Positions 32,909 through 41,566 are shown, counted from the first letter of the stretch. The stretch is DNA of 64,000 nt from Halapricum salinum (GCF_004799665.1 NZ_CP031310.1:3030887-3094886), one strand, 5' to 3'. Notes: a model not told the origin generated them from the sequence alone. Translations and numbers: made by a program.

Positions 32909-34597
32909 TCACTCGAACCGGATTTCGAAGCGGGCGCCACCGTCCTCGGAGTCGGTCACGCCGACCGACCAGCCGTGAGCCTCTACGACGTCCCGGACGA
33001 TCGAGAGTCCGAATCCCGTCCCGTCGTCACTCGTCGAGTAGCCGTGTTCGAAGACCGTCTCGTGCTCGGCTCCCGGAATCCCACGCCCGTCGTCTTCGAC
33101 GTATATTCCCGAGACTGGATTGCCACTGAGTTGGCCGATCGTGACGGACACAGCCGAGTCGTTGTGCTCGAAGGCGTTCCGAATCAGATTTTCGAACACT
33201 TGCTGCAGCCTGGTCGGATCGGCTTCGACGCTCGGCAGCGGCGATTGGACGTTCACACGCCCCCTGTCTGTCGGGACGTGCTGGCGTGCTTCGATCGCGA
33301 GTTGTTCGAGGTCGATACAGCCGTCGGGTTCGACGTCCTCACTCGCCTGTGCGAGGGCCAGCAGGTCGTCGATGATCGCTTCCATTCGATCGACCGACCG
33401 CTGGGCTCGCTCGATCTCTTCGAAGTCCTCGTTCGATCGAGCCAGTTCGAGCGATGCACTGACGATCTGTAACGGGTTTCGAAGGTCGTGACTGACTGTC
33501 GAGGCGAACTCGTCGAGGCGTTCGTTCTGCCTCCGCAATCGTTCTGTCTTCCGTTTGAGTCGTTCCGCCTGGCGTCGTCGATCGGTGACGTCAGTGAATA
33601 TTACGACGCGGCCGAGATAGCTGTCCATCGACCCGTAGACCGGTGAAAACGTCACATCGAACGTGCGACGGTCACCATCGACGGTGGTTTCGACCGTCGT
33701 CTGAATCTCTCGGGTACCTTCGAATAGCCCTTCGAAGTCGACGTCCTCTGGCACGATCGTCTCTAGGTCTTGGCCCTGGAGAGACGTGTCGTCGAGGATC
33801 TGTTTGGCCCGCCGATTCGCGTCGACGACAGTCCCCTCCCGATCGAGAACGAGCACGCCGCTGTTCATATTTGCGAGGACGACGTCCCGAGCGATCGGCG
33901 TGACGTCGAGTAACCGATACCGGAACATCGCGATGGCGTAGGCGACGCCGAGTGGAACGAAACTGATCGCAGACGGGTCGAACGCGACCACATCGAGGAT
34001 GAACAGGAGCACGATGCCAGCCCCAAACGTCGACCCGATCAGTACTAGCCCGATCTGCATCCGATGAGTGTGTGAGCGGCCGTTCTCTACGAGTTCCTGC
34101 AGGAGGAAGTACAGCATCAGCGTGGCAAACCCATAGACGTAGGCAGCCCAACCGTACCAGAGCGGACCGCGATGTTCCTCGAGGACAGGTGGTTGGGTAT
34201 GTAGTGTGATGGTCTCACCAGCCCGCCAGAGGTTGGCCGGATTCGTGAGGACGATCAGGAGTGTCGCTCCCGATATCACGACCATGCCGACGATGTAGGG
34301 GCGTTTCAGCCAACGCTCACGGTTGGTCAGCGAGAGGACGAACGTGAAAAACGCCGGTGGCACGGTGACGATTCCGACGTACGCCACTTTGTTCCAGAAG
34401 AGGACGTGGGTGGCCGTCGGCGCGGCGATCCGGAGCCCGTCTGCGATCGCCCAGATTCCAGTCCCAGCCATCATTACTGCTAACGAGATAGCCGTCCGTT
34501 TCGACCGATGCCTCGCTGCGACCGCGGCAATTCCGAACGACAGGAGCCCGAAGACGACGTAGAGAACCGTGAACGTGTTCCCGAGACGATACACCAT
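32909..34597 (-). CDS. Membrane sensor histidine kinase (7TM-PAS-HisKA-HATPase)
   Basis: A 562-residue kinase. About seven transmembrane helices occupy residues 8-225. A PAS domain follows (about 240-340), then a coiled region RRRQAERLKRKTERLRRQNERL (337-361), HisKA with H370 (VSHDLRNPL) and HATPase with N470 or N474, DDGRGIP (502-508) and GTGFGLSIV (526-534). The PAS-to-kinase coiled coil is longer than in the kinase at 3690, but the order of domains is the same, so the two are paralogues. No response regulator is adjacent. It is divergent from sufC across 154 bases. Confidence 0.92.
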   Translation of the reverse strand: MVYRLGNTFTVLYVVFGLLSFGIAAVAARHRSKRTAISLAVMMAGTGIWAIADGLRIAAPTATHVLFWNKVAYVGIVTVPPAFFTFVLSLTNRERWLKRPYIVGMVVISGATLLIVLTNPANLWRAGETITLHTQPPVLEEHRGPLWYGWAAYVYGFATLMLYFLLQELVENGRSHTHRMQIGLVLIGSTFGAGIVLLFILDVVAFDPSAISFVPLGVAYAIAMFRYRLLDVTPIARDVVLANMNSGVLVLDREGTVVDANRRAKQILDDTSLQGQDLETIVPEDVDFEGLFEGTREIQTTVETTVDGDRRTFDVTFSPVYGSMDSYLGRVVIFTDVTDRRRQAERLKRKTERLRRQNERLDEFASTVSHDLRNPLQIVSASLELARSNEDFEEIERAQRSVDRMEAIIDDLLALAQASEDVEPDGCIDLEQLAIEARQHVPTDRGRVNVQSPLPSVEADPTRLQQVFENLIRNAFEHNDSAVSVTIGQLSGNPVSGIYVEDDGRGIPGAEHETVFEHGYSTSDDGTGFGLSIVRDVVEAHGWSVGVTDSEDGGARFEIRFE

Positions 34598-34751
34598 TGC
34601 TCGTACTGTTAGGATGCACTCATGTAAAACGTACTGTCGATTCGTTGAGTTCTGGTGGAAAGAAGATATTTTTCTATTCTACGAACTTTCCTAACCGAGA
34701 ATGCGAAAAGGTTATGGGTACGACGACCTGACTTTCGGTTGACCTAGATAC

Positions 34752-35678
34752 ATGGCAGTGCTCGAAATTTCCAATCTCCACGCAGAGGTAGCTGAAGAGG
34801 GCGGCGAGACGATTCTCGAAGGGGTCGACCTCGAAGTCGAGTCCGGCGAGATCCACGCCCTGATGGGACCGAACGGTAGCGGGAAGTCGACGACGGCGAA
34901 AGTTATCGCTGGCCATCCCGCCTACGAAGTGACAGGTGGCGAGGTCCTGATCCACCTCGAAGACGGCGACTTCGGTGAGGACTTCGAGATTCCCGCGGAC
35001 AAGCGGACCTGGAATCTCCTGGACCTCGAACCGAACGAGCGGGCCGCGCTCGGTGTCTTCCTCGGTTTCCAGTACCCCGCCGAAATCGAAGGCGTCACGA
35101 TGGTGAACTTCCTCCGCACGGCGCTGAACGCCAAGCTCGAAGAGCGCGACGAACTGTTCGAAGACGAAGACGAGGCGGAAGCCGAATCCGAGGACACCAA
35201 CGAGGACGCAGCGGGCTACGACACCTCGCCGATGGAAGGTCCCGCCGACGAGGGCGAGGTCAGCGTCGCCGAGTTCCAGCAGCTCCTCCAGGAGAAGATG
35301 GAGCAGCTCGACATGGACGAGTCCTTCGCGAACCGCTATCTCAACGCCGGCTTCTCCGGCGGGGAGAAAAAGCAGAACGAGGTCCTCCAGGCCGCAATCC
35401 TCGAACCGTCGATCGCCGTGCTCGACGAGATCGACTCCGGGCTGGACATCGACCGACTCCAGGACGTCTCGAAGGGGATCAATGCACTCCGGGACGAGCA
35501 GGGGACCGGCATCCTCCAGATCACGCACTACCAGCGCATCCTCGACTACGTCGAGCCGGACCACGTCCACGTCATGCTCGACGGCCAGATCGCCAAGAGT
35601 GGCGGTCCCGAACTCGCCGAAAAGCTCGAGGACGAGGGCTACGACTGGGTTCGCGAGGACGTCTTCGAGGCAGCGTAA
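34752..35678 (+). CDS. sufC: Fe-S cluster assembly ATPase SufC
   Basis: A 308-residue ABC-type ATPase. Walker A is GPNGSGKST (38-46), the signature is FSGGEKKQNE and the Walker B is AVLDEIDSGLD. It drives SufBD scaffold cycling for iron-sulfur cluster assembly. It is longer than the roughly 250-residue bacterial protein because of an acidic insert between NAKLEERDELFEDEDEAEA and FQQLLQEKM (about 45 residues). It starts the sufCBD operon. The upstream 154-base gap has GGTTATGGG near 34713 as a candidate promoter element. Confidence 0.96.
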   Translation: MAVLEISNLHAEVAEEGGETILEGVDLEVESGEIHALMGPNGSGKSTTAKVIAGHPAYEVTGGEVLIHLEDGDFGEDFEIPADKRTWNLLDLEPNERAALGVFLGFQYPAEIEGVTMVNFLRTALNAKLEERDELFEDEDEAEAESEDTNEDAAGYDTSPMEGPADEGEVSVAEFQQLLQEKMEQLDMDESFANRYLNAGFSGGEKKQNEVLQAAILEPSIAVLDEIDSGLDIDRLQDVSKGINALRDEQGTGILQITHYQRILDYVEPDHVHVMLDGQIAKSGGPELAEKLEDEGYDWVREDVFEAA

Positions 35679-35729
35679 TCAATACCAGCTAGGACAGCGT
35701 TTACCCGTAAGCCAACACAACAACGATAC

Positions 35730-37154
35730 ATGAGTTCAGAAGACCTCAAAGATACCGACACTGAAGCCCGCTTCGAGTTCAAGAAGGAAGAGAAGTCCGC
35801 CTTCGAGACCGAGAAGGGCCTCACAGAAGAGACCGTCCGCCTCATCTCCGAGGACAAGGACGAACCAGAGTGGATGCTCGAGCGCCGTCTCCGTGCCCTG
35901 CAGCAGTGGCAGGAGATGCCGATGCCGACCGACTGGCCCGGCCAGCCCGACCTCTCGGAGGTCGACATCGACGAGATCGTTCCGTACATCCGACCCGACA
36001 TCGAGACCCGCGGTGGCGCCGAGTCCTGGGAAGACCTCCCCGAGGAGATCCAGGACACCTTCGACAAACTGGGCATCCCGGAGGCCGAGAAGAACGCCCT
36101 CTCGGGCGTCGGCGCCCAGTACGAGTCCGAGATCGTCTATCAGAACATGCAGGAGCGCTGGGAGGAGAAAGGCGTCATCTTCTGTGACATGGACAAGGCC
36201 GTCCAGGAACACGAAGAGATCGTCAAAGAGCACTTCATGACGAAGTGTGTGCCACCGAGCGACAACAAGTTCGCCGCACTCCACGGTGCCATCTGGTCCG
36301 GCGGGTCGTTCGTCTACGTCCCCGAGGACACGACTGTCAACATGCCCGTCCAGGCGTACTTCCGGATGAACTCCGAGGGGATGGGCCAGTTCGAGCACAC
36401 GCTCATCATCGCCGAGGAGAACTCCGAAGTCCACTACATCGAGGGCTGTTCCGCGCCGAAGTACTCGGCGTTCAACCTCCACAGCGGTGGCGTCGAAGTC
36501 TTCGTCGGCGAGAACGCCCACGTCCAGTACTCGACGGTGCAGAACTGGTCGAAGAACACCTACAACCTCAACACCAAGCGCGCCATCGTCGAGGCAGACG
36601 GCACGATGGAGTGGGTCTCCGGATCGATGGGCTCGAAGGCCACGATGCTGTACCCGGCCACGATCCTCAAGGGCCCCGGCGCGACGGACAACCACATCAC
36701 CATCGCCTTCGCGGGCGAGGGCCAGAACATCGACACCGGCGCGAAGGTCTACCACAACGCGCCCGACACGAAGTCGACCATCGAGTCCAAGTCCATCTCC
36801 AAGGACGGCGGCCGCACGAACTACCGCGGGCTCGTCCACATCTCCGACGGCGCGGAGGATTCGAAGACCAACGTCGAGTGTGACGCGCTCATGTTCGACA
36901 ACGAGTCCACCTCCGACACGATGCCGTACATGGAGATCCAGGAGAACAAGGTCGACGTCGCTCACGAAGCGACCGTCGGCAAGATCGGCGACGAGGACGT
37001 CTTCTACCTCCAGAGCCGCGGCCTGGACGACGACGACGCCAAGCAGATGATCGTCGCCGGCTTCATCGAGCCGATCACCGAGGAACTGCCCATCGAATAC
37101 GCGGTCGAACTGAACCGTCTCATCGAACTGGAGATGGAGGGTTCGCTCGGGTAA
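35730..37154 (+). CDS. sufB: Fe-S cluster assembly scaffold SufB
   Basis: A 474-residue SufB family protein. The N-terminal part has WMLERRLRALQQW, and the beta-helix core has HYIEGCSAPKYSAFNLH and the C-terminal YLQSRGLDDDDAKQMIVAGF block. The cysteine in EGCSAP is the conserved cluster/sulfur residue. It forms the SufBC2D scaffold. It lies 51 bases after sufC and 15 bases before sufD, so all three are co-transcribed. Confidence 0.97.
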   Translation: MSSEDLKDTDTEARFEFKKEEKSAFETEKGLTEETVRLISEDKDEPEWMLERRLRALQQWQEMPMPTDWPGQPDLSEVDIDEIVPYIRPDIETRGGAESWEDLPEEIQDTFDKLGIPEAEKNALSGVGAQYESEIVYQNMQERWEEKGVIFCDMDKAVQEHEEIVKEHFMTKCVPPSDNKFAALHGAIWSGGSFVYVPEDTTVNMPVQAYFRMNSEGMGQFEHTLIIAEENSEVHYIEGCSAPKYSAFNLHSGGVEVFVGENAHVQYSTVQNWSKNTYNLNTKRAIVEADGTMEWVSGSMGSKATMLYPATILKGPGATDNHITIAFAGEGQNIDTGAKVYHNAPDTKSTIESKSISKDGGRTNYRGLVHISDGAEDSKTNVECDALMFDNESTSDTMPYMEIQENKVDVAHEATVGKIGDEDVFYLQSRGLDDDDAKQMIVAGFIEPITEELPIEYAVELNRLIELEMEGSLG

Positions 37155-37169
37155 TCCCCGGTGCATACA

Positions 37170-38381
37170 ATGAGTACGCAGGTACACGCCAATCTCACAG
37201 CAGAGCAGGTACGGACGATCAGCGAGGACCTCGGCGAGCCCGAGTGGCTCCTCGAAACACGTCTCGAGGCGCTCGAGGCGCTCGAAACGCTCGACATGCC
37301 GAAGGTCATCCGGACGCCAGGCCGCGACTGGACGAACCTCGACGCCCTGGAGTACGAGCGGATCGTCGATCCGCTCGACCGAAGCCAGGAAAAGGATCGC
37401 GTCGAAGCCGAGGGCGTCGACGTGCTGGAGTGGTCCGAGGCGCTCGCCGAGCACGGCGATCTGATCGAAGAGAAATTCGGCAGCGTCGTCGACCCCCAGC
37501 GCAACTACCTCACCGCGCTCTCGACTGCGCTGTTCAGCGCCGGCACGGTCATCTACGTCCCCGAGGGCGTCGACGCAGAAGACGTCAAGATCCGGACGCG
37601 GATGAACAGCCAGTCGCTGTTCAATTACACGCTCGTGATCGCCGAGGAATCGTCCTCGGTCACGATCCTCGAACGACAATCCAACGGCGACGACGTCGAG
37701 GGCAAGCAGTACTACTCCGGCGTCGTCGAGGTCGACGCTGGCGAAAACGCCCACGTCCAGTACGGAGCGCTCCAAAACCTGAGCGAGGAGACGTACAACT
37801 TCTCGGTCAAGCGCGGCCACGCCGATACCTACGCGACCGTGGACTGGATCGAGGGCAACATCGGCTCTCGACTCACGAAGACCAGCGTCGAAACGCGACT
37901 CCTGGGTGACTCCTCGGAATCGCAGATCGTCGGCGCGTTCTTCGGGCACAACGACCAGCACTTCGACCTCAACAGCCGGGTCTGGCACGAGGCCGAACAC
38001 ACCGTCGCCGACCTCGTGACTCGCGGTGTGCTCGACGACAAGGCTCGCTCGGTCTACGAGGGCGTTCAGGACGTCGGCCGCGAGGCCTGGGACACCTCTT
38101 CGTACCAGCGTGAGAACACCCTGATGCTCTCCGACGAGAGCGAGGCCGACGCCTCCCCGAAACTCATCATCAACAACCACGACACCGAGGCCAGCCACTC
38201 CGCGACGGTGGGTCAGGTCGACCAGCAAGACCTGTTCTACATGACTTCCCGCGGTGTCGACGAGGAGCGCGCGAAGAACATGCTCGTCGAGGGTTTCTTC
38301 GTACCAGTCCTCGAAGAGGTCGCCGTCGACGAACTCCGCGAAGATATGGACGACATGATCGTTCAGCGGCTGACTACGTAG
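37170..38381 (+). CDS. sufD: Fe-S cluster assembly protein SufD
   Basis: A 403-residue SufD, paralogue of SufB. The beta-helix blocks NAHVQYGALQNLSEETYNF and the C-terminal block MTSRGVDEERAKNMLVEGFF are present, and a histidine-containing HHDQH-like region is seen as GHNDQHFDLNSRVWH. It partners SufB in the scaffold. The ATG at 37170 was preferred to a GTG nine bases earlier. It ends the operon. Confidence 0.95.
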   Translation: MSTQVHANLTAEQVRTISEDLGEPEWLLETRLEALEALETLDMPKVIRTPGRDWTNLDALEYERIVDPLDRSQEKDRVEAEGVDVLEWSEALAEHGDLIEEKFGSVVDPQRNYLTALSTALFSAGTVIYVPEGVDAEDVKIRTRMNSQSLFNYTLVIAEESSSVTILERQSNGDDVEGKQYYSGVVEVDAGENAHVQYGALQNLSEETYNFSVKRGHADTYATVDWIEGNIGSRLTKTSVETRLLGDSSESQIVGAFFGHNDQHFDLNSRVWHEAEHTVADLVTRGVLDDKARSVYEGVQDVGREAWDTSSYQRENTLMLSDESEADASPKLIINNHDTEASHSATVGQVDQQDLFYMTSRGVDEERAKNMLVEGFFVPVLEEVAVDELREDMDDMIVQRLTT

Positions 38382-38482
38382 TAGGACACTCTTATCCGAC
38401 GATTTTCGTTGCTTTCTCTCCGAGTGGGTGCCACGAAAAGCGATTAGCCAGTGCGCCGTGCCGTCGAGCGGCCAGGTGGGAC

Positions 38483-38809
38483 TTAGTCCCCACCGTCGGC
38501 GAGTAGGTCAGGTTCCACAGCCTCGTCCGATCGCCCGTCTGATTTCCCACGCAGCTCTCGTTCTCCTCGCAGTTCTTTCTCCCATTCCACCGCGTCCGCG
38601 TCGTCCGTGTGGAAGTGACACACGATCGCTCCAGTCGAGCCTTTTCGGTGGGACTCAAAAATACCTCGGGGACGTTGGCACGAACCGGGAACAGACCCCG
38701 ACCGCCCTCCCTCGCTGGCCACTATCGACAGTGATCTGCCGTCTGATCCCTCGAAAATCGTATCTTTCGGTCGATCGTCAGTAACCGCTGACAGTGAGTT
38801 GCTCACCAT
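38483..38809 (-). CDS. Uncertain hypothetical ORF
   Basis: A 108-codon frame starting at ATG 38809 (MVSNSLSAVTDDRPKDTIFE) lies in the 504-base gap between sufD and the CBM20 gene. The second half (AIVCHFHTDDADAVEWEKEL) has haloarchaeal amino-acid composition, but no domain is recognised and the first half is weak. It could be a real short gene or a remnant. The remaining parts of the gap (38382-38482 and 38810-38885) show no gene apart from the promoter of the next gene. Confidence 0.3.
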   Translation of the reverse strand: MVSNSLSAVTDDRPKDTIFEGSDGRSLSIVASEGGRSGSVPGSCQRPRGIFESHRKGSTGAIVCHFHTDDADAVEWEKELRGERELRGKSDGRSDEAVEPDLLADGGD

Positions 38810-38856
38810 CGTCCAGGGTATATCTTGATTGTCTGTCAAGAATATGTGATAAATCC

Positions 38857-38863
38857 TATATAT
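38857..38863 (+). promoter_or_regulatory. TATA box of the exported CBM20 gene
   Basis: TATATAT (38857-38863), preceded by AAATCC, lies 26 bases before the ATG at 38886. This spacing predicts a leaderless transcript. Confidence 0.65.
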
Positions 38864-38885
38864 CTGTCCACGGAAGCTCCAGTCG

Positions 38886-39275
38886 ATGCCAAAGACATCA
38901 CGACGCGAGTTCGTCACGGGTGGTTGTGCAGCGATCGCAGGTGCGGGGATTCTCGGGTCGACAGGTACAGTGGCGGCGTCAGACACGCAGGCGCTGACGA
39001 TCTACGCCAGCGACGTGACCCAGGTCGGCGAGGCGGCCTACATCACCGGTGATATCGAGGCGCTGGGCAACTGGGAGACGGCCTACAAGATGTACCCGCA
39101 GAGTTCCTACTGGAAGCACGAGACCGAACTCCCGGTCGGGACCGAGTACAAGATCGTCAAAGACGAGTGGGTCGACGGCGTCGAGGTCTCCACCGATGGC
39201 GTCACCTGGGAGACTGGCGAGAATCACGTCGTCGAAGACGGCCAGACGATCGCGAACCTCTATCCCGACTTCTAG
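38886..39275 (+). CDS. Tat-exported stand-alone CBM20 starch-binding protein
   Basis: A 129-residue protein. Residues 1-31 are a Tat signal: SRREFVTGG is the twin-arginine motif, followed by a hydrophobic helix and a cleavage-like VAASDT. The rest is one beta-rich domain with YITGDIEALGNWETAYKM and later WKHETELPVG and EYKIVK, the core of the CBM20 starch-binding fold (loop WETA and W in SYWKHE). No catalytic domain follows. Function: binds starch outside the cell and may tether substrate or the cell to granules. The two GH13 enzymes in this window have no signal, so this is the only exported starch-related gene here. Confidence 0.82.
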   Translation: MPKTSRREFVTGGCAAIAGAGILGSTGTVAASDTQALTIYASDVTQVGEAAYITGDIEALGNWETAYKMYPQSSYWKHETELPVGTEYKIVKDEWVDGVEVSTDGVTWETGENHVVEDGQTIANLYPDF

Positions 39276-39322
39276 GGGCAGTACTGCTGTTTTTCCGTTA
39301 GGTGGGGCCCGACAGGGACGGG

Positions 39323-39328
39323 CTTAAG
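39323..39328 (+). promoter_or_regulatory. TATA-like CTTAAG for the micro-ORF/ferritin-like transcript
   Basis: CTTAAG at 39323-39328 lies about 27 bases before the ATG at 39353 of a 12-codon ORF, which would then be translated without a leader, followed by the coupled ferritin-like gene. Confidence 0.4.
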
Positions 39329-39352
39329 TCACCGCCTGCCTCACGTTCGAAT

Positions 39353-39391
39353 ATGACTACGTATCGCTGTGAAGGGAGGTGTCGACTGTGA
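39353..39391 (+). CDS. Twelve-codon leader-like ORF with two cysteines
   Basis: ATG at 39353 encodes MTTYRCEGRCRL and stops at TGA 39389-39391, overlapping the GTG start (39388) of the ferritin-like gene by GTGA. It lies in a strong position after a TATA-like element. Two cysteines could bind metal. It could be a leader peptide, or a chance frame; coupling to the next gene is suggestive. Confidence 0.35.
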   Translation: MTTYRCEGRCRL

Positions 39392-39873
39392 GTGTCGGGA
39401 AACCAGTCTCCTCGGACCACGAGTTGGCGCGTCTCCTGCAGATCGGCGTCGTCCTCGAGGAGGTCGTCGAAGCCAGGGCGGCCCGCCACGCCGAAGAACT
39501 GGTCGGTGAGGGCAACACCGCTGTCCGGCAGTTCCTCAAGGAAGCGTCGGCGGAGTCGGCCGAGCATCGACGACAGCTCGAAGGATTGATCGACGATCTC
39601 GACGCCGAGACGGTCCCGTTCGAGGAAATCAAGATGCTCGTCGAGGCGCGCTACGAGAGCGACACGGACTTCGACGACGTCCTGTACGACCAGTTGTGTA
39701 ACGAGGAGACGGCCTACAAGTTTTACGACGACTTGATCGAGGCGATCACGGGCAGCGACGCCAGTTTCTCGGTCAATCGCGAGCGGCTCTTGCGGGTCCT
39801 CGGAGAGATTCGCGAGGAGGAGGCCGACGGCGTACAGGACGTGACCGAACTGATGGAGGAGGGAGCGACGTGA
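39388..39873 (+). CDS. Ferritin-like domain protein
   Basis: A 161-residue four-helix-type protein. It starts at GTG 39388, ten bases after a strong Shine-Dalgarno (GGGAGG at 39374-39379). Helices contain VVLEEVVEARAARHAEELV, EASAESAEHRRQLEGLI and CNEETAYKFYDDLIEAI, which place E and H residues as in the ferritin/rubrerythrin-like superfamily. It may store or oxidise iron or manganese, or act as a peroxidase-like protein. It is followed, 31 bases later, by a SirR/DtxR-type regulator, and this pairing supports a metal-related role. Confidence 0.72.
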   Translation: MSVGKPVSSDHELARLLQIGVVLEEVVEARAARHAEELVGEGNTAVRQFLKEASAESAEHRRQLEGLIDDLDAETVPFEEIKMLVEARYESDTDFDDVLYDQLCNEETAYKFYDDLIEAITGSDASFSVNRERLLRVLGEIREEEADGVQDVTELMEEGAT

Positions 39874-39904
39874 GTCGAGCGCAGTTCCGAACGGAGGGTT
39901 GGAC

Positions 39905-40336
39905 ATGAACACCGCAGATCAATATCTCAAGGCAATCTATCTGGTGCAGCAACTCGAAGACGGCCCGGCCTCGACCGGAAAAATCGCTGACCGGCTGGAC
40001 GTCAGCCCGGCCAGTGCCAACGAGATGGTCGGCAAGCTCGAATCCCAGGACCTCCTCGAACACGAGAAGTACAAAGGAGTCGACCTCACCGACGATGGGA
40101 TTCGTCAGGCCAGAGCAGCCTTGCAAAATTACTGTATCATCGAGCGATTCCTCCTCCAGGTGCTGGAAGTCGAGAACTTCCGTGAGGAAGCACGCACGCT
40201 CGAAAGCGTCATCGACGAGACTGTCGCCGAGCGACTCGACACGATCATCGACCGAGAATCCGACTGCCCGGATTGCTTCGACGCCGAGGGCGACGTCTGC
40301 GAACGTCTCGAAACCGAGATCGAAGCGATGGACTGA
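39905..40336 (+). CDS. sirR: Metal-dependent transcription regulator (DtxR/SirR family)
   Basis: A 143-residue DtxR-like regulator. Residues 1-60 form the winged helix (NTADQYLKAIYLVQQ, then VSPASANEMVGKLE), followed by the dimerisation/metal domain (ERFLLQVLEVENF, with E, H and C residues later). The C-terminus has CPDCFDAEGDVC, a cysteine set not found in all family members. It senses Mn or Fe and controls uptake or storage genes. The ATG at 39905 lies eight bases after GGAGG, and the gene follows the ferritin-like gene on one transcript. Confidence 0.86.
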   Translation: MNTADQYLKAIYLVQQLEDGPASTGKIADRLDVSPASANEMVGKLESQDLLEHEKYKGVDLTDDGIRQARAALQNYCIIERFLLQVLEVENFREEARTLESVIDETVAERLDTIIDRESDCPDCFDAEGDVCERLETEIEAMD

Positions 40337-40427
40337 TAACAGCTCCTGTCGGTCTGATCCACACCGACCGCACGACATCGTGCAGTCGTCGTGGCTCATA
40401 GCGACAGCAATCACCCCGAAACGCCCG

Positions 40428-41444
40428 TTATACCGCTACGACTCTGATGCTCCCGCCCCAAGTCGGGGCGTAGATCGTCGACCCGACCACCGTGGGTGTC
40501 ATGATACGGCCACCGAGTTGCCAGCGATCCGTCTCGGTTCCAGTCTCGGGATCGATCGCGACGAGATCACCATCGTCAGTACCGACATAGAGAATGCCAT
40601 CGTTGAGCAAGGGTGTCGCGTGGACAGTCGAACCGAGTGTGAGTGTCCAGTCTGCCTGTCCCGAATCCACCGCGACCGCTCTGAGAATCCCTGACTCGTC
40701 AGTCGCATAGATCGTTCCGTCTGCGACCAGCGGTGTCGTCTCGCCGGAGCCGGCGGCTGTGAGCGTCCAGAGCGCGTCACCAGTCTCGGTATCGAGCAAC
40801 TGGAGATCGCTGCCAGCAACGACGACACCGGCAGTCGTCACTATTGGATTGGCCCGCAGAGTGTCTGCAGTCACAGCCACGCTCCAGATCTCGTCGCCGT
40901 CCGAAACTGACAGTGCGGCGACTGTCCCGTCCGCCGCAGTAACGTAGACGGTTGCTCCATCTGTAGCCGGTGCGGAGTAGACGCTCGCGCCGACAACGGC
41001 GCTCCAGATTTCGGCTCCCGACGTGGCGTCGATCGCACATATCTGTCCGTCGTTCGTGCCGACGAAGACCGTCCCCGAAGCGACCGTGGGCGAGGATGCG
41101 ACCGCACTGTCGATATCGGCGGTCCACTCCGGCGCCCCATCGTCGAGTCCGAGGGCGTAGACGGTCCCACTTCCGCTGCCGACGTACAGCCGCTCGGTGT
41201 CTATCGTGGGTGTCGAGTCGACCAGGCTCCCCTGGCGGTCGAATCGCCACGTAGGTGATCCGGAAAGTTTATTTACGGCTGCGACAGCCGTCCCGAGACC
41301 AGCGGCGTAAACGGCGTCGCTATCGCTGGCGATCGCGGCGTACTGGAAGCGTTCGTCATCGGTCGTCGACCAGAAGAAATTCGAGGTCGCTGTACCATAT
41401 CCATCTGCGCCAAAACCACCTGCCCCGTATTTGCTACGTATCAA
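40428..41444 (-). CDS. PQQ-like beta-propeller repeat protein without signal peptide
   Basis: A 338-residue protein made of about seven repeats of the pattern V-x-x-G-x-x-D-G-x-V-x-A-L-D (for example TVYVTAADGTVAALSVSDG), a PQQ-like eight-blade propeller. No signal peptide, Tat motif or lipobox is visible, although such haloarchaeal propellers are usually exported. The only in-frame start is TTG at 41444, and the N-terminus begins YGAGGFGADGYG. It may be cytosolic or N-terminally truncated. It lies next to a tRNA gene on the other strand. Confidence 0.68.
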   Translation of the reverse strand: MIRSKYGAGGFGADGYGTATSNFFWSTTDDERFQYAAIASDSDAVYAAGLGTAVAAVNKLSGSPTWRFDRQGSLVDSTPTIDTERLYVGSGSGTVYALGLDDGAPEWTADIDSAVASSPTVASGTVFVGTNDGQICAIDATSGAEIWSAVVGASVYSAPATDGATVYVTAADGTVAALSVSDGDEIWSVAVTADTLRANPIVTTAGVVVAGSDLQLLDTETGDALWTLTAAGSGETTPLVADGTIYATDESGILRAVAVDSGQADWTLTLGSTVHATPLLNDGILYVGTDDGDLVAIDPETGTETDRWQLGGRIMTPTVVGSTIYAPTWGGSIRVVAV

Positions 41445-41553
41445 GGATATCCTGAGATCTGTCGATATACACTGCAGGAATAAAAGCGTCGCGCTCGGGT
41501 GATCGGTGAGAACCCGGAACTACTATACCCACGAATCGAGTAGCGTCGCGTGT

Positions 41554-41566
41554 AGTCCCGTGGTGT
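41554..41566 (+). repeat. Partial copy of the tRNA-Gln 5' end
   Basis: AGTCCCGTGGTGT (41554-41566) repeats exactly the first 13 bases of the tRNA at 41614. GTCCCGTG (41555-41562) can also pair with CACGGGAC (41595-41602), so this copy may be part of a hairpin between the propeller gene and the tRNA. The remaining 41445-41613 shows no gene. Confidence 0.6.

Noticed and set aside
35736-38228. An 830-codon open frame on the minus strand opposite sufB and sufD
   Set aside because: It is the antisense reading of conserved GC-rich genes; its translation is V/D/L/R-rich without any domain, while the plus strand encodes clear SufB and SufD.
40014-40694. A 226-codon plus-strand frame spanning the end of sirR and the propeller gene
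   Set aside because: It is rich in S, T, R and P and out of frame with two supported genes.
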